Assembly: GCA_001801575.1 (NCBI GenBank)
Contig: MGYC01000014.1
Coordinates: forward strand, 1-44,632
DNA: 44,632 nt
Reading direction: 5' to 3'
Source: Gammaproteobacteria bacterium RIFCSPHIGHO2_12_FULL_41_20
GTDB taxonomy: Bacteria > Pseudomonadota > Gammaproteobacteria > DSM-16500
In this document: in pieces, positions 1-7,113 of the stretch
Numbering within the stretch: position 1 is the stretch's first letter
Layout of the letters: each line of letters begins with the position of its first letter
Translations under genes and position numbers: made by a program
Notes under the pieces: generated by a model
What the model saw: the letters and a program-made list of their open reading frames with translations, nothing else
What the model was told of the DNA's origin: nothing
Database searches by the model: none

Positions 1-1070
1 TTATTAGACGACAAGATAACAACATAAGCTTTCATTTACATATCCATGAAAGAGGTAGTTCGCAAATTAAACGCCATGTTAACTTTAGAGATTATGTTAT
101 TCAGCATCCTGAAGATGCGAAAGCTTACGCAGCACTAAAAATAAACCTCGCAAAGCAATTTTCCGATGACATGAACAGTTATGTATTCAGCAAAGATAAA
201 TTAGTTCAAGAAATCGACGCAAAGGCAAAGCTCTGGCCTAAAAGAAAAAATGATTACCTCAAAGAAAATACTGGAACAACAGCCAAAGCTTGGTCGCATG
301 AAAGATTAGTTAAAGCAATGGTAACCAATCTTAATGTGCATATGACACACTTTGCGCAATACCTAAATCAAGTTGACCTGATACGCATACCAGGGTTTAC
401 TATCGTCAACTCTGGTCTACCTGACGACACCTTTAATGTTGGATTAGATGCTGACTTTTCTTCGGCAGATGCTGATAAAAAAATTTCTGAAATAACAAAT
501 TATTTTACTCAAAAAAATATTCCATTTTCTTGGTGGGTTAGTCCTTTTGATAAACCTGATGATTTACCAGAGCAATTAGAGCGTAACGGTTATCAAAATA
601 CAGAAAACAATACTGCAATGTACTTCGATCTAGACGCATGGAATGGTCATGCTCCCTCCATTCCGCAGCTAGAAATCGTTCGAGCAAGCGATGAAAAAAC
701 ATTGCGTGATTTTGCACTTGTGCTGGCTAATGATGAAGCAGCGTTTAAAAAATATTTTTCCTGGATTGCATCGATTTTAACTGATGATGATCCAATTGAA
801 TATTACGTTGGATATGTCAATGGAAAACCGGTAGTGCGCGGCTTATCTTGTTACTTCGCACAAGTAGCTGGGCTACATTGGCTGTCTACTGCTCCTGATG
901 AACGAAGAAAAGGTTATGGTGCTGCTATGCAGCAATATCGTCTTAAAAGAGCAAAGGAGCTTGGCTATCACATTGCTGTGCTACAGGCTTCAAGTGAAGG
1001 ATATCCTTTATATCAACGACTGGGATATAAAGAATGCGGGACCTTTAGGGAATTTAAGTTGAAAACATAA
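1..1070 (+). CDS. GrpB-domain / GNAT acetyltransferase fusion (5' partial)
   Basis: The frame is open from base 3, so the gene starts before the window; the Met at 171 is internal. The first ~75 visible codons match the C-terminal half of the GrpB (UPF0157) family, with the typical FHLHIHERGS stretch, then RHVNFRDYV and a Lys/Asp-rich helix ending near base 240. GrpB belongs to the nucleotidyltransferase-like superfamily. A linker of ~100 residues follows. The last ~130 residues form a GNAT N-acetyltransferase with the acetyl-CoA motif A as STAPDERRKGYGAAM (bases ~885-930) and a typical end, YPLYQRLGYKECG. Free-standing GrpB proteins are ~170 residues, so this is a fusion. The acetyl acceptor is unknown. 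It ends 117 bp before a tRNA on the other strand. Confidence 0.75.
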   Translation, partial: IRRQDNNISFHLHIHERGSSQIKRHVNFRDYVIQHPEDAKAYAALKINLAKQFSDDMNSYVFSKDKLVQEIDAKAKLWPKRKNDYLKENTGTTAKAWSHERLVKAMVTNLNVHMTHFAQYLNQVDLIRIPGFTIVNSGLPDDTFNVGLDADFSSADADKKISEITNYFTQKNIPFSWWVSPFDKPDDLPEQLERNGYQNTENNTAMYFDLDAWNGHAPSIPQLEIVRASDEKTLRDFALVLANDEAAFKKYFSWIASILTDDDPIEYYVGYVNGKPVVRGLSCYFAQVAGLHWLSTAPDERRKGYGAAMQQYRLKRAKELGYHIAVLQASSEGYPLYQRLGYKECGTFREFKLKT

Positions 1071-1187
1071 ACTAACTAAAGTTCTATCGATGGGAAAATT
1101 CATAAATGTACCAAAACAGAAGATGAATCAGGACTATTTAATTAGAAATTCCAACAAGGGAGGCAAATTCTAATTCTTTGATAAATA

Positions 1188-1262
1188 TGGCGCTCCCTAC
1201 GGGGGTCGAACCCGTGTTACCGCCGTGAGAGGGCGATGTCCTAACCACTAGACGAAGGGAGC
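1188..1262 (-). tRNA. tRNA-Glu (anticodon CTC)
   Basis: On the minus strand a 75-nt cloverleaf is present. The acceptor arms are GCTCCCT and AGGGAGC, followed by G and an encoded CCA end (1188-1190). The anticodon stem is CGCC/GGCG with loop CTCTCAC, giving anticodon CTC. The T arm contains GGGTTCGACCCCC. The body closely resembles proteobacterial tRNA-Glu. The common glutamate isoacceptor is TTC, so this is likely the minor species reading GAG. No second copy of its 3' end was seen nearby, so there is no sign of an integrated element using it. Confidence 0.95.
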
Positions 1263-1279
1263 AGTAATAAAAAGCGGAC

Positions 1280-1306
1280 ATTATACGCAAAGCCTTGTTA
1301 ATGCAA
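1280..1306 (-). promoter_or_regulatory. sigma70 promoter of tRNA-Glu
   Basis: Read on the minus strand: TTGCAT (1306-1301), a short 15-bp spacer, and a perfect TATAAT (1285-1280). A GC-rich discriminator (GTCCGC) lies between the -10 box and the tRNA 5' end at 1262. GC-rich discriminators are typical of stringently controlled stable-RNA promoters; that regulation is inferred. Confidence 0.6.
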
Positions 1307-1313
1307 GCCCAGC

Positions 1314-1348
1314 TAGGCCTTATATAGTCGAGTCCATATAAGCCCCTA
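1314..1348. repeat. 35-bp palindromic mini-element bounded by TA
   Basis: The left end TAGGCCTTATAT pairs with the right end ATATAAGCCCCTA around a short centre containing GTCGAGTCC. The core CTTATAT..G.CGAGTCCAT recurs at 5709-5728, beside the parB promoter region. The TAGG...CCTA ends resemble those of the larger TA-bounded elements at 18852 and 38635. It lies between the tRNA-Glu promoter and pcnB. It may be a deletion derivative of that family, or only a hairpin. Confidence 0.45.
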
Positions 1349-1407
1349 GTAAGACAAGGCTCTCCTGCTCTACTCTCACCCAAAAACATGCTATCATAGG
1401 TAAAACT

Positions 1408-2562
1408 TTGAATTTATTAATGATGAAAGTCATCCCGCGCTCACAACATAATATCTCCCGACAAGCGATCAATCCAAACGCATTAAAAGTATTATACCGA
1501 TTACATCACGCAGGTTATGCAGCTTATCTTGTCGGCGGCTGTGTGAGAGACTTATTATTAGGCCGCCACCCCAAGGATTTTGATATTGCCACTGATGCTC
1601 ACCCTGAGCAAATCCGCGCGCTTTTCCGTAATTGTTTGTTAATAGGTCGACGCTTTCGTCTTGCACATATTCGCTTTGGCAAAGAGGTGATAGAAGTGGC
1701 CACCTTCCGCGCCCCACATAATATAGAGCATACCCATAAAGAAGGCATGGTACTGCGTGATAATGTTTACGGCACCATTAAAGACGACGCTTGGCGACGT
1801 GATTTCACTATTAATGCTTTATATTACAATATCGCTGACTTTTCCGTTGTGGACTACATGAATGGCATGGAAGACTTGCAAGCAGCGCGATTGCGCATCA
1901 TCGGTGACCCAGAACAACGCTACCAAGAAGACCCTGTTCGCATATTACGCGCAGCACGCTTAGCTGGAAAATTACATTTTACTTTGAGCCCTGAAACTGC
2001 CAGCCCAATTCGTAAATTGAGCAGTTTATTACAACATGTTTCTACCGCACGTTTATACCAAGAAGTAGTTAAGTTTTTCCAAGAGGGAAAAAGTCTACCC
2101 ATCTTTAAACTGCTACAAGAGTATGCGCTCTTTCAGCAACTCTTTCCCCAAGTTGCGCCTTATATAAACAATCCGCTCATGCTTGCCTTTTTAGAAAAAA
2201 TACTTGCAGAAGCTGACCAACGTATCGCCGCAGACAAAAACATTTCCCCAGCTTTTTTACTGGCCGCCTTTCTCTGGCATCCTATTTTTCAACAGATCCA
2301 ACAATTAGAAGAACAAGGAGAAGAGTGCTACTTCGCCTACCAAAAATCCATTCGTCACGTACTGCTTAAACAAAGAGAAACATTAGCGCTACCGCGCTAT
2401 ATCCAAGCAACTATCCATGATATTTGCATTTTGCAATATCGCATGGATAAGCAAGGAGAACCCTTCTCCAAAGGAGTGCTACGCCATCCACGCTATCGAG
2501 CAGCTTACGATTTGTGGGTAATACGGAAACATCATCATCCTCTCGAGCTTGATGAGCGATGA
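1408..2562 (+). CDS. pcnB: Poly(A) polymerase I
   Basis: Class II nucleotidyltransferase that adds A-tails to RNA 3' ends and so promotes degradation of mRNA and small RNAs. The N-terminal catalytic head carries LVGGCVRDLLLG (residues 41-52), the metal-binding pair in KDFDIATDA (Asp57, Asp59) and RRDFTINALYYN. A neck/RNA-binding region with DPVRILRAARLAGKL follows. At 384 residues it is shorter than the E. coli enzyme (~450-465) and lacks most of the basic C-terminal tail. The start is TTG at 1408, with AGG seven bases upstream; ATG codons at 1420 and 1423 have no ribosome-binding site. Non-ATG initiation is also known for E. coli pcnB. The usual neighbour folK is absent. The 3' end overlaps the convergent ankyrin gene by 28 bp. 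Confidence 0.93.
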   Translation: MNLLMMKVIPRSQHNISRQAINPNALKVLYRLHHAGYAAYLVGGCVRDLLLGRHPKDFDIATDAHPEQIRALFRNCLLIGRRFRLAHIRFGKEVIEVATFRAPHNIEHTHKEGMVLRDNVYGTIKDDAWRRDFTINALYYNIADFSVVDYMNGMEDLQAARLRIIGDPEQRYQEDPVRILRAARLAGKLHFTLSPETASPIRKLSSLLQHVSTARLYQEVVKFFQEGKSLPIFKLLQEYALFQQLFPQVAPYINNPLMLAFLEKILAEADQRIAADKNISPAFLLAAFLWHPIFQQIQQLEEQGEECYFAYQKSIRHVLLKQRETLALPRYIQATIHDICILQYRMDKQGEPFSKGVLRHPRYRAAYDLWVIRKHHHPLELDER

Positions 2563-3611
2563 TGTCGAACAGAAGGCCCAGGATTTTCTTTTGGCCTAGT
2601 AGTCGCCTCTCTTAGCCGATAACCAAAATATGTCTCTGCAAATCTTACTCGAGGATATCGCTCTTGCTGATTCTTAATGGTTTCAATACACTGTGCAGCC
2701 ATTTCCTTAACTTCATTAGCATGGCTATCAGTATCAGCCATTTTTTTTACCTGTTGTGCATGCCAAAGTGCTTCATCAAGACAGCGTCTTGAGTGGTCTT
2801 GTTTTTCTATTTTCAGCTGATATGCTATTAACAAATTCGCCATCAATAAGTGGTATTCAGGATAAAGCGGTGCATGCTTAGGAATATAACGCATAAGCTG
2901 CACCAGGCAATAATCCAACAGCGCAGCATGGGGCTTTGGTATATCTTTACTAATCTCCTTAATGCCATTTAATAAATGGATAAAATTTCCTGCTTTTACC
3001 CACGTAGCAATAACCACATTCAGATATTGATCACATAATGCCTGCCTATCCTGCAAAGTCAGGAGACTAGCTTTATCCTGCAATATGGCCCTTACTGCAT
3101 AAATACAAGCCTCTAGTTTTCCTGTGGCAAGATCTCGCTCACATACAGATAATTGCCCAAACAATGTCTCATCTGCTGCCTGTAATCGCAATAGATACTG
3201 TTGCATCATGTGGTGTCTTTTATGCGTTTTTTTATTTAAATGGTTTAATAACTCCCTTACTTCTCTATCAATCCACTTATGAGTAAAAACAGCTGTCTCT
3301 AACCGCTCTAAGATACGTTCCCTACCACTACCCACTGCCCCGTCTCTCAGGTCGCTCTCTGCGCCTCTCAACACTGCATGCAATGGCGTAGATCCGTCAA
3401 TATCAACACATTGATCAATAGCCACATTCATTTTATCAATCAAAAAATCAACAACTGCCGCATGACCTGCATAACAAGCCAATAGTAAAGCTTGCCGTTG
3501 ATCTTTTTGTTGAAATTGATACTGCCATAAATCAGGATTTATCTTGCCAGATGCCGCCATACGATGAAGCTGCTGCACCCGCACACCGTCTACTCGAGGT
3601 CTACTCTCCAT
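2535..3611 (-). CDS. Ankyrin-repeat protein, candidate effector
   Basis: Protein of 358 residues with ankyrin-type helix pairs near the N terminus: ALLLACYAGHAAVVDFLID (residues ~41-59) and DGSTPLHAVLRG (~72-83). A possible degenerate first unit, QQLHRMAASGKINPDLW, precedes them. The remaining ~270 residues are helical and unrecognised. The tail is basic and Ser-rich (SVRHHRSSSSRG). No signal peptide or membrane segment is visible. Ankyrin repeats bind proteins and are common among type IV secreted effectors in Legionella and Coxiella; assignment as an effector is inference. The tail is encoded in the 28-bp overlap with pcnB, so it may be recent. The start at 3611 is an ATG preceded by a purine-rich AAAGGCGCC. 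Confidence 0.75.
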   Translation of the reverse strand: MESRPRVDGVRVQQLHRMAASGKINPDLWQYQFQQKDQRQALLLACYAGHAAVVDFLIDKMNVAIDQCVDIDGSTPLHAVLRGAESDLRDGAVGSGRERILERLETAVFTHKWIDREVRELLNHLNKKTHKRHHMMQQYLLRLQAADETLFGQLSVCERDLATGKLEACIYAVRAILQDKASLLTLQDRQALCDQYLNVVIATWVKAGNFIHLLNGIKEISKDIPKPHAALLDYCLVQLMRYIPKHAPLYPEYHLLMANLLIAYQLKIEKQDHSRRCLDEALWHAQQVKKMADTDSHANEVKEMAAQCIETIKNQQERYPRVRFAETYFGYRLREATTRPKENPGPSVRHHRSSSSRG

Positions 3612-3753
3612 AATGGCGCCTTTAAAAATAGTGTTTTTAATTGAGTATACGCCAAAAAAATACAGTGAAATAAAATAAAAAAATTTGCATCAAAAAAGAA
3701 TATATTTACAAATTATGGTTATTTTATTTTCTATGCGGAAGCTTCTGGAGATT

Positions 3754-5124
3754 TTAGTCAACCTGATGAGCCTCTCCCGATAAAAAGAACAAAACCCTCG
3801 CGTCTTGCGCAATTGCTTTATCAATACAAAGAAATGCGGTATGTTCCAATTTGTCAGAAATCGCATGGATCATAAAAGAAATGTCTTCCAACGGCCTAAC
3901 TTCGCCACGCTCATTCATAACTAAGATAGGATCATCTTCTCCCGAGTAAACTCGATGTGGTGTTTGTACAAAAGACAATTGCCAATCCTGAAAATGGTGT
4001 TTATGTTCTTTTTTAAAGGCCGCCAATTTTTTTTCTACCTGCGCCAAGTCCACATGATCAAGGCGAATAATTTTTGGCATTTGCCTATGTTGAATGCGCC
4101 TAGCTAACTCCACGACAGGATGTGAGTTATCTAGCTGTGCTAATTGTTGCATCACTACTAAAACGTCATAATCATTTAAGGATTTATAATTTTTATAGTT
4201 TTTTTCAAGAAACTCTTGTTTTAATTTTTCATGATCGCGACTGGTTTGTGCACGCCGATTAAAATAATTGACTTCTTGTAAAAACAGGCCTAAACGTGTA
4301 TCCCGTACCGCTGAAAAAACAGCCTCTTTATCTAAGCTCTCTGCTAATAAAGCAAACCATTTTATCAAAAAAAACTCTAATGCCAATTTTTTCTGGCCAT
4401 GATAAATATTGCGCGTCATTAAACGACGCGCCATCAGATAATGCTCTACAACACCAATACCTTTATATGTTATTCCTAAACGCTCACCTTCTGGAGATTC
4501 GACGATGGCCAGACAATGCAACATCCAGCGAAAATCAAATTCACCATAAGCAACGCCACAAAAATGACTATCACGTAATAGATAGTCCAATCGATCCGCA
4601 TCTAACTGCGAAGAAACCACATCCGCAAGCACATGATTATCAATAGGTTGATGGCAAATCATTTTTTCAATAATGGCAAATTTATCCGTAGAAATATGAT
4701 GGCGCGGATTGAGCCTATTATAATGGGTAAAAAAATCTGCGTCACGATACTCAGCAAGAAAATACGGCGTCCAATCCTCATGGCGCACCAATTTTTGATA
4801 GAAAACCCCCTCAAACGCGTGTGAGAAAGGCCCGTGACCAATATCATGCAAGAGGGCGGCAATCATTACTAATTGCCGCTCTTCCTCTGCCAAACCAATC
4901 TTTTGGGCAATTTGGCTTGCCACATAACAAGCACCTAGACAATGATTGAATCGCGTATGTACCGCACCAGGGAAAATAAGGTCGCCCATGCCTAATTGCT
5001 TGATATAGCGCAATCGCTGAAACGTAGGGCTATCCATGAAAGGCTTAACCCAATGATCTTCCACGGCAGTAAACTGCATGGTGCCATGCACCGGGTCTTT
5101 TATAACGTGATAGCGATCAATCAT
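3754..5124 (-). CDS. HD-domain phosphohydrolase (COG1078 / dGTPase-like)
   Basis: Protein of 456 residues of the family related to bacterial dGTPases and SAMHD1. The metal-binding set is visible: TRFNHCLG (His61), ALLHDIGHGPFSH (His93-Asp94 and the following histidines), and SSQLDADRLDYLLRD (Asp175/Asp177). The opening RYHVIKDPVHG is the usual start of this family. Members hydrolyse dNTPs or other nucleotides; the substrate here cannot be read from sequence. Its ATG lies inside the last codons of the macro-domain gene (8-bp overlap), so the two are probably translated as a coupled pair. Confidence 0.88.
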   Translation of the reverse strand: MIDRYHVIKDPVHGTMQFTAVEDHWVKPFMDSPTFQRLRYIKQLGMGDLIFPGAVHTRFNHCLGACYVASQIAQKIGLAEEERQLVMIAALLHDIGHGPFSHAFEGVFYQKLVRHEDWTPYFLAEYRDADFFTHYNRLNPRHHISTDKFAIIEKMICHQPIDNHVLADVVSSQLDADRLDYLLRDSHFCGVAYGEFDFRWMLHCLAIVESPEGERLGITYKGIGVVEHYLMARRLMTRNIYHGQKKLALEFFLIKWFALLAESLDKEAVFSAVRDTRLGLFLQEVNYFNRRAQTSRDHEKLKQEFLEKNYKNYKSLNDYDVLVVMQQLAQLDNSHPVVELARRIQHRQMPKIIRLDHVDLAQVEKKLAAFKKEHKHHFQDWQLSFVQTPHRVYSGEDDPILVMNERGEVRPLEDISFMIHAISDKLEHTAFLCIDKAIAQDARVLFFLSGEAHQVD

Positions 5125-5641
5125 GATTAAGAGAATCTAAGGCATGATGATAAGCATCATAAGCACTATCATCAAAACAAACAAAATAAACCATTTCTAT
5201 TTGGTCATGCTGTTCAAGAAAATCTGCGATTTCTTTCATGGCAATTACCGCTGCTTGGCTAATGGGGTAGCCATAAACACCACAGCTAATAGCAGGAAAA
5301 GCGATGGTTTTTATCTCATACTGTAAAGCCAGTTCAAGACAAGTCTCATAACAAGATGCCAATAATTGTGGCTCACCTTTCGCACCTCCCCGCCAAACCG
5401 GACCCACTGCATGAATAATATAACGCGCGGGTAAACGATATCCCTTGGTTAATTTAGCCGATCCTGTTGCACAACCATTCAGTGATTTACACTCTTCTAA
5501 CAACTCTGGTCCTGCTGCTCGATGAATAGCCCCATCCACTCCACCACCACTCAATAGAGAAGTATTTGCCGCATTTACCACGGCATCCACTGCCATTGTT
5601 GTAATATCTCCCTTAATAATTTTGAGCTTTTCTTTGACCAT
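5117..5641 (-). CDS. ymdB: Macro-domain protein, YmdB-like O-acetyl-ADP-ribose deacetylase
   Basis: A single macro domain of ~174 residues. It contains VDAVVNAANTSLLSGGGVDG, which binds ADP-ribose, then AIHRAAG, RYIIHAVGP and the loop ISCGVYGYP near the distal ribose. Length and motif spacing fit the YmdB / MacroD class, which removes acetyl or ADP-ribosyl groups from ADP-ribose derivatives. The start chosen is ATG at 5641: GGAG at 5653-5650 lies eight bases upstream and overlaps the GTG at 5650, which makes that longer start unlikely. It overlaps the HD-hydrolase gene by 8 bp, suggesting a joint role in nucleotide or ADP-ribose turnover. Confidence 0.88.
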   Translation of the reverse strand: MVKEKLKIIKGDITTMAVDAVVNAANTSLLSGGGVDGAIHRAAGPELLEECKSLNGCATGSAKLTKGYRLPARYIIHAVGPVWRGGAKGEPQLLASCYETCLELALQYEIKTIAFPAISCGVYGYPISQAAVIAMKEIADFLEQHDQIEMVYFVCFDDSAYDAYHHALDSLNHD

Positions 5642-5702
5642 TACAGTCACTCCGTTTGTGTAGCAAGTGTTGCTGATTCTAAGCGCAAAGTAGAATTTGT
5701 GC

Positions 5703-5816
5703 TAGGGTCTTATATGGGCGAGTCCATCCACGTCGCAAAAAACGCTCCTCAAATGACAAATCCTCATTTTCAGTGGAACTCCTGCTTAAGAGACAGAATT
5801 CCTATTTAAGAGACTA
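5703..5816. repeat. Intergenic repeat cluster upstream of parB
   Basis: The 236-bp gap between ymdB and parB holds two items. From 5703, TAGGGTCTTATATGGGCGAG matches the ends of the TA-bounded elements elsewhere in the window and the core of the element at 1314. At 5778-5796 and 5798-5816 there are two tandem 19-20-bp units, ACTCCTGCTTAAGAGACAG and ATTCCTATTTAAGAGACTA, which could be an operator or remnants of an element end. parB has an AAGGA site before its ATG. No convincing parS-like palindrome was recognised. Confidence 0.4.
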
Positions 5817-5877
5817 GCCAATTTTCACTTGATTGATTAATATGTAGGCTAGCAAATGAGTATAAAGGATTCTATAC

Positions 5878-6774
5878 ATGGCCAAGAAACGCGGATTAGG
5901 TAAGTCTCTCGACGCGCTACTATCCTATGCAACCCATGCAACAACCATTACAACAGAAGAAAAAGAACCATCCCAAAGCGAAAAATTATGTCATCTTGCA
6001 CTGGAACAGATTCATACAGGCAAATACCAGCCTCGGCGCGATATCGACCCTGATACCCTGGAAGAACTAGCAAACTCCATCCGTGTTCAAGGCATCATCC
6101 AACCTATTGTCGTACGTCCAGTAAATGAAGGTTATGAAATCATTGCCGGAGAACGACGCTGGCGTGCAGCTAAACTAGCTGGGCTAACAGAAATACCCGC
6201 ACTTATACGTATGCTCCCTGATGAAGCCGCCATGGCTATTGGCTTAATTGAGAATATTCAACGAGAAAACCTTAATCCCGTCGAAGAAGCCTTTGCGTTA
6301 CAACGATTAATTGAAGAATTTGAGATGACACATCAGCAAGTTGCTGAAGCCATAGGTAAATCTCGTACTACTGTAACTAACTTATTGCGTTTATTGAACT
6401 TGCCCGAGAAAATCAAATTGTTATTAGCTTCGGGTGAGTTAGAAATGGGCCATGCTCGAGCTTTGCTAACCTTAACTGAAGAGTTACAGCTGCAAGCCGC
6501 ACAAAAAATCATTGAAAAGAAACTCTCGGTTAGAGAAACAGAGGCCTTGGTGCAACGGCTGCAATCTCCTAAAACCATCACTACCTCACGACCAGTGGAT
6601 CCAGATGTGCAGCGCCTACAACAAGACTTATCACATCATTTAAAGTTAGCCGTTGCTATTCGCCATAATGCCAGAGGCCGTGGTAAAGTAGTGATTCGCT
6701 ATCGTTCCCTATTAGAGTTAGAAAAACTTCTAGCCTATCTCTATCCCTCCAGACAAGAACAAAATGATGAGTAG
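5878..6774 (+). CDS. parB: Chromosome-partitioning protein ParB
   Basis: Protein of 298 residues of normal ParB length that loads onto parS sites as a CTP-dependent sliding clamp. It opens with the family signature KKRGLGKSLDALLS. The N-terminal domain holds ELANSIRVQGIIQPIVVRP, the arginine-rich nucleotide motif GERRWRA (~residues 96-102) and ENIQRENLNPVEEA. A helix-turn-helix follows (MTHQQVAEAIGKSRTTVTNLLRLL), then a C-terminal dimer region. parA and gidB, its usual upstream partners, are not next to it, so it appears as a single gene here. The start is ATG with AAGGA upstream. Confidence 0.95.
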   Translation: MAKKRGLGKSLDALLSYATHATTITTEEKEPSQSEKLCHLALEQIHTGKYQPRRDIDPDTLEELANSIRVQGIIQPIVVRPVNEGYEIIAGERRWRAAKLAGLTEIPALIRMLPDEAAMAIGLIENIQRENLNPVEEAFALQRLIEEFEMTHQQVAEAIGKSRTTVTNLLRLLNLPEKIKLLLASGELEMGHARALLTLTEELQLQAAQKIIEKKLSVRETEALVQRLQSPKTITTSRPVDPDVQRLQQDLSHHLKLAVAIRHNARGRGKVVIRYRSLLELEKLLAYLYPSRQEQNDE

Positions 6775-6830
6775 GTCTACTAGGGTCTGTCGTCGTGTCC
6801 CCCGCGGCTTGTCCGGCGTTGCTGCAGATT

Positions 6831-7068
6831 TTAGCTCAGCCACGTCGTACCGCGCGAAATTCCTAAGCAACTGAGTGGCACAGCAGCAAGATTGTCTTCG
6901 AAACTAACAGGCACACTCCCTGTATAAAGTATGATCCCTTTTGTTTTTGGACCAAATGCATCCTGCATATCACGTAATCCCGCAAAATCTTTGCTCGTTA
7001 CACTGTCTGCCCATTTACATTCAATCCCACATAATTGCGCTCCCTTTTGTAGGAAAAGCTGTCCGACC
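6831..7068 (-). pseudogene. C-terminal remnant of a DUF4143-type AAA ATPase
   Basis: On the minus strand a frame with no usable start reads GAQLCGIECKWADSVTSKDF, continues with AGLRDMQDAFG, KGIILYTG and NLAAVPLSCL, and stops at TAA (6833-6831). This is the conserved end of AAA ATPases with a C-terminal DUF4143 nuclease-like domain (pattern: G-E-K, DF-GL, G-VLYTG, AVP). Upstream sequence is missing, so it is a decayed fragment of about 75 codons. Together with a TAGGGTCTG element end at 6780 it accounts for most of the 339-bp gap before the KAP gene. Confidence 0.6.
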
Positions 7069-7113
7069 CTCAGTAACTGCTATAATTTAAAGAAACGCTG
7101 GAGGGACACCACT

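Noticed and set aside
1188-1262. Attachment site of an integrated element at tRNA-Glu
   Set aside because: No repeated tRNA 3' end and no integrase were seen in the window.
1138-1389. 83-codon minus-strand gene
   Set aside because: It reads across the tRNA-Glu and its promoter; no family resemblance or ribosome-binding site.
5778-5816. CRISPR-like or iteron array upstream of parB
   Set aside because: Only two imperfect 20-bp units without spacers, too few for either.
6931-7113. Longer N terminus for the KAP NTPase starting at 6931
   Set aside because: These codons lie antisense to the DUF4143 remnant and have no KAP similarity; GTG at 7114 has GGAGG at good spacing and begins the recognisable domain.
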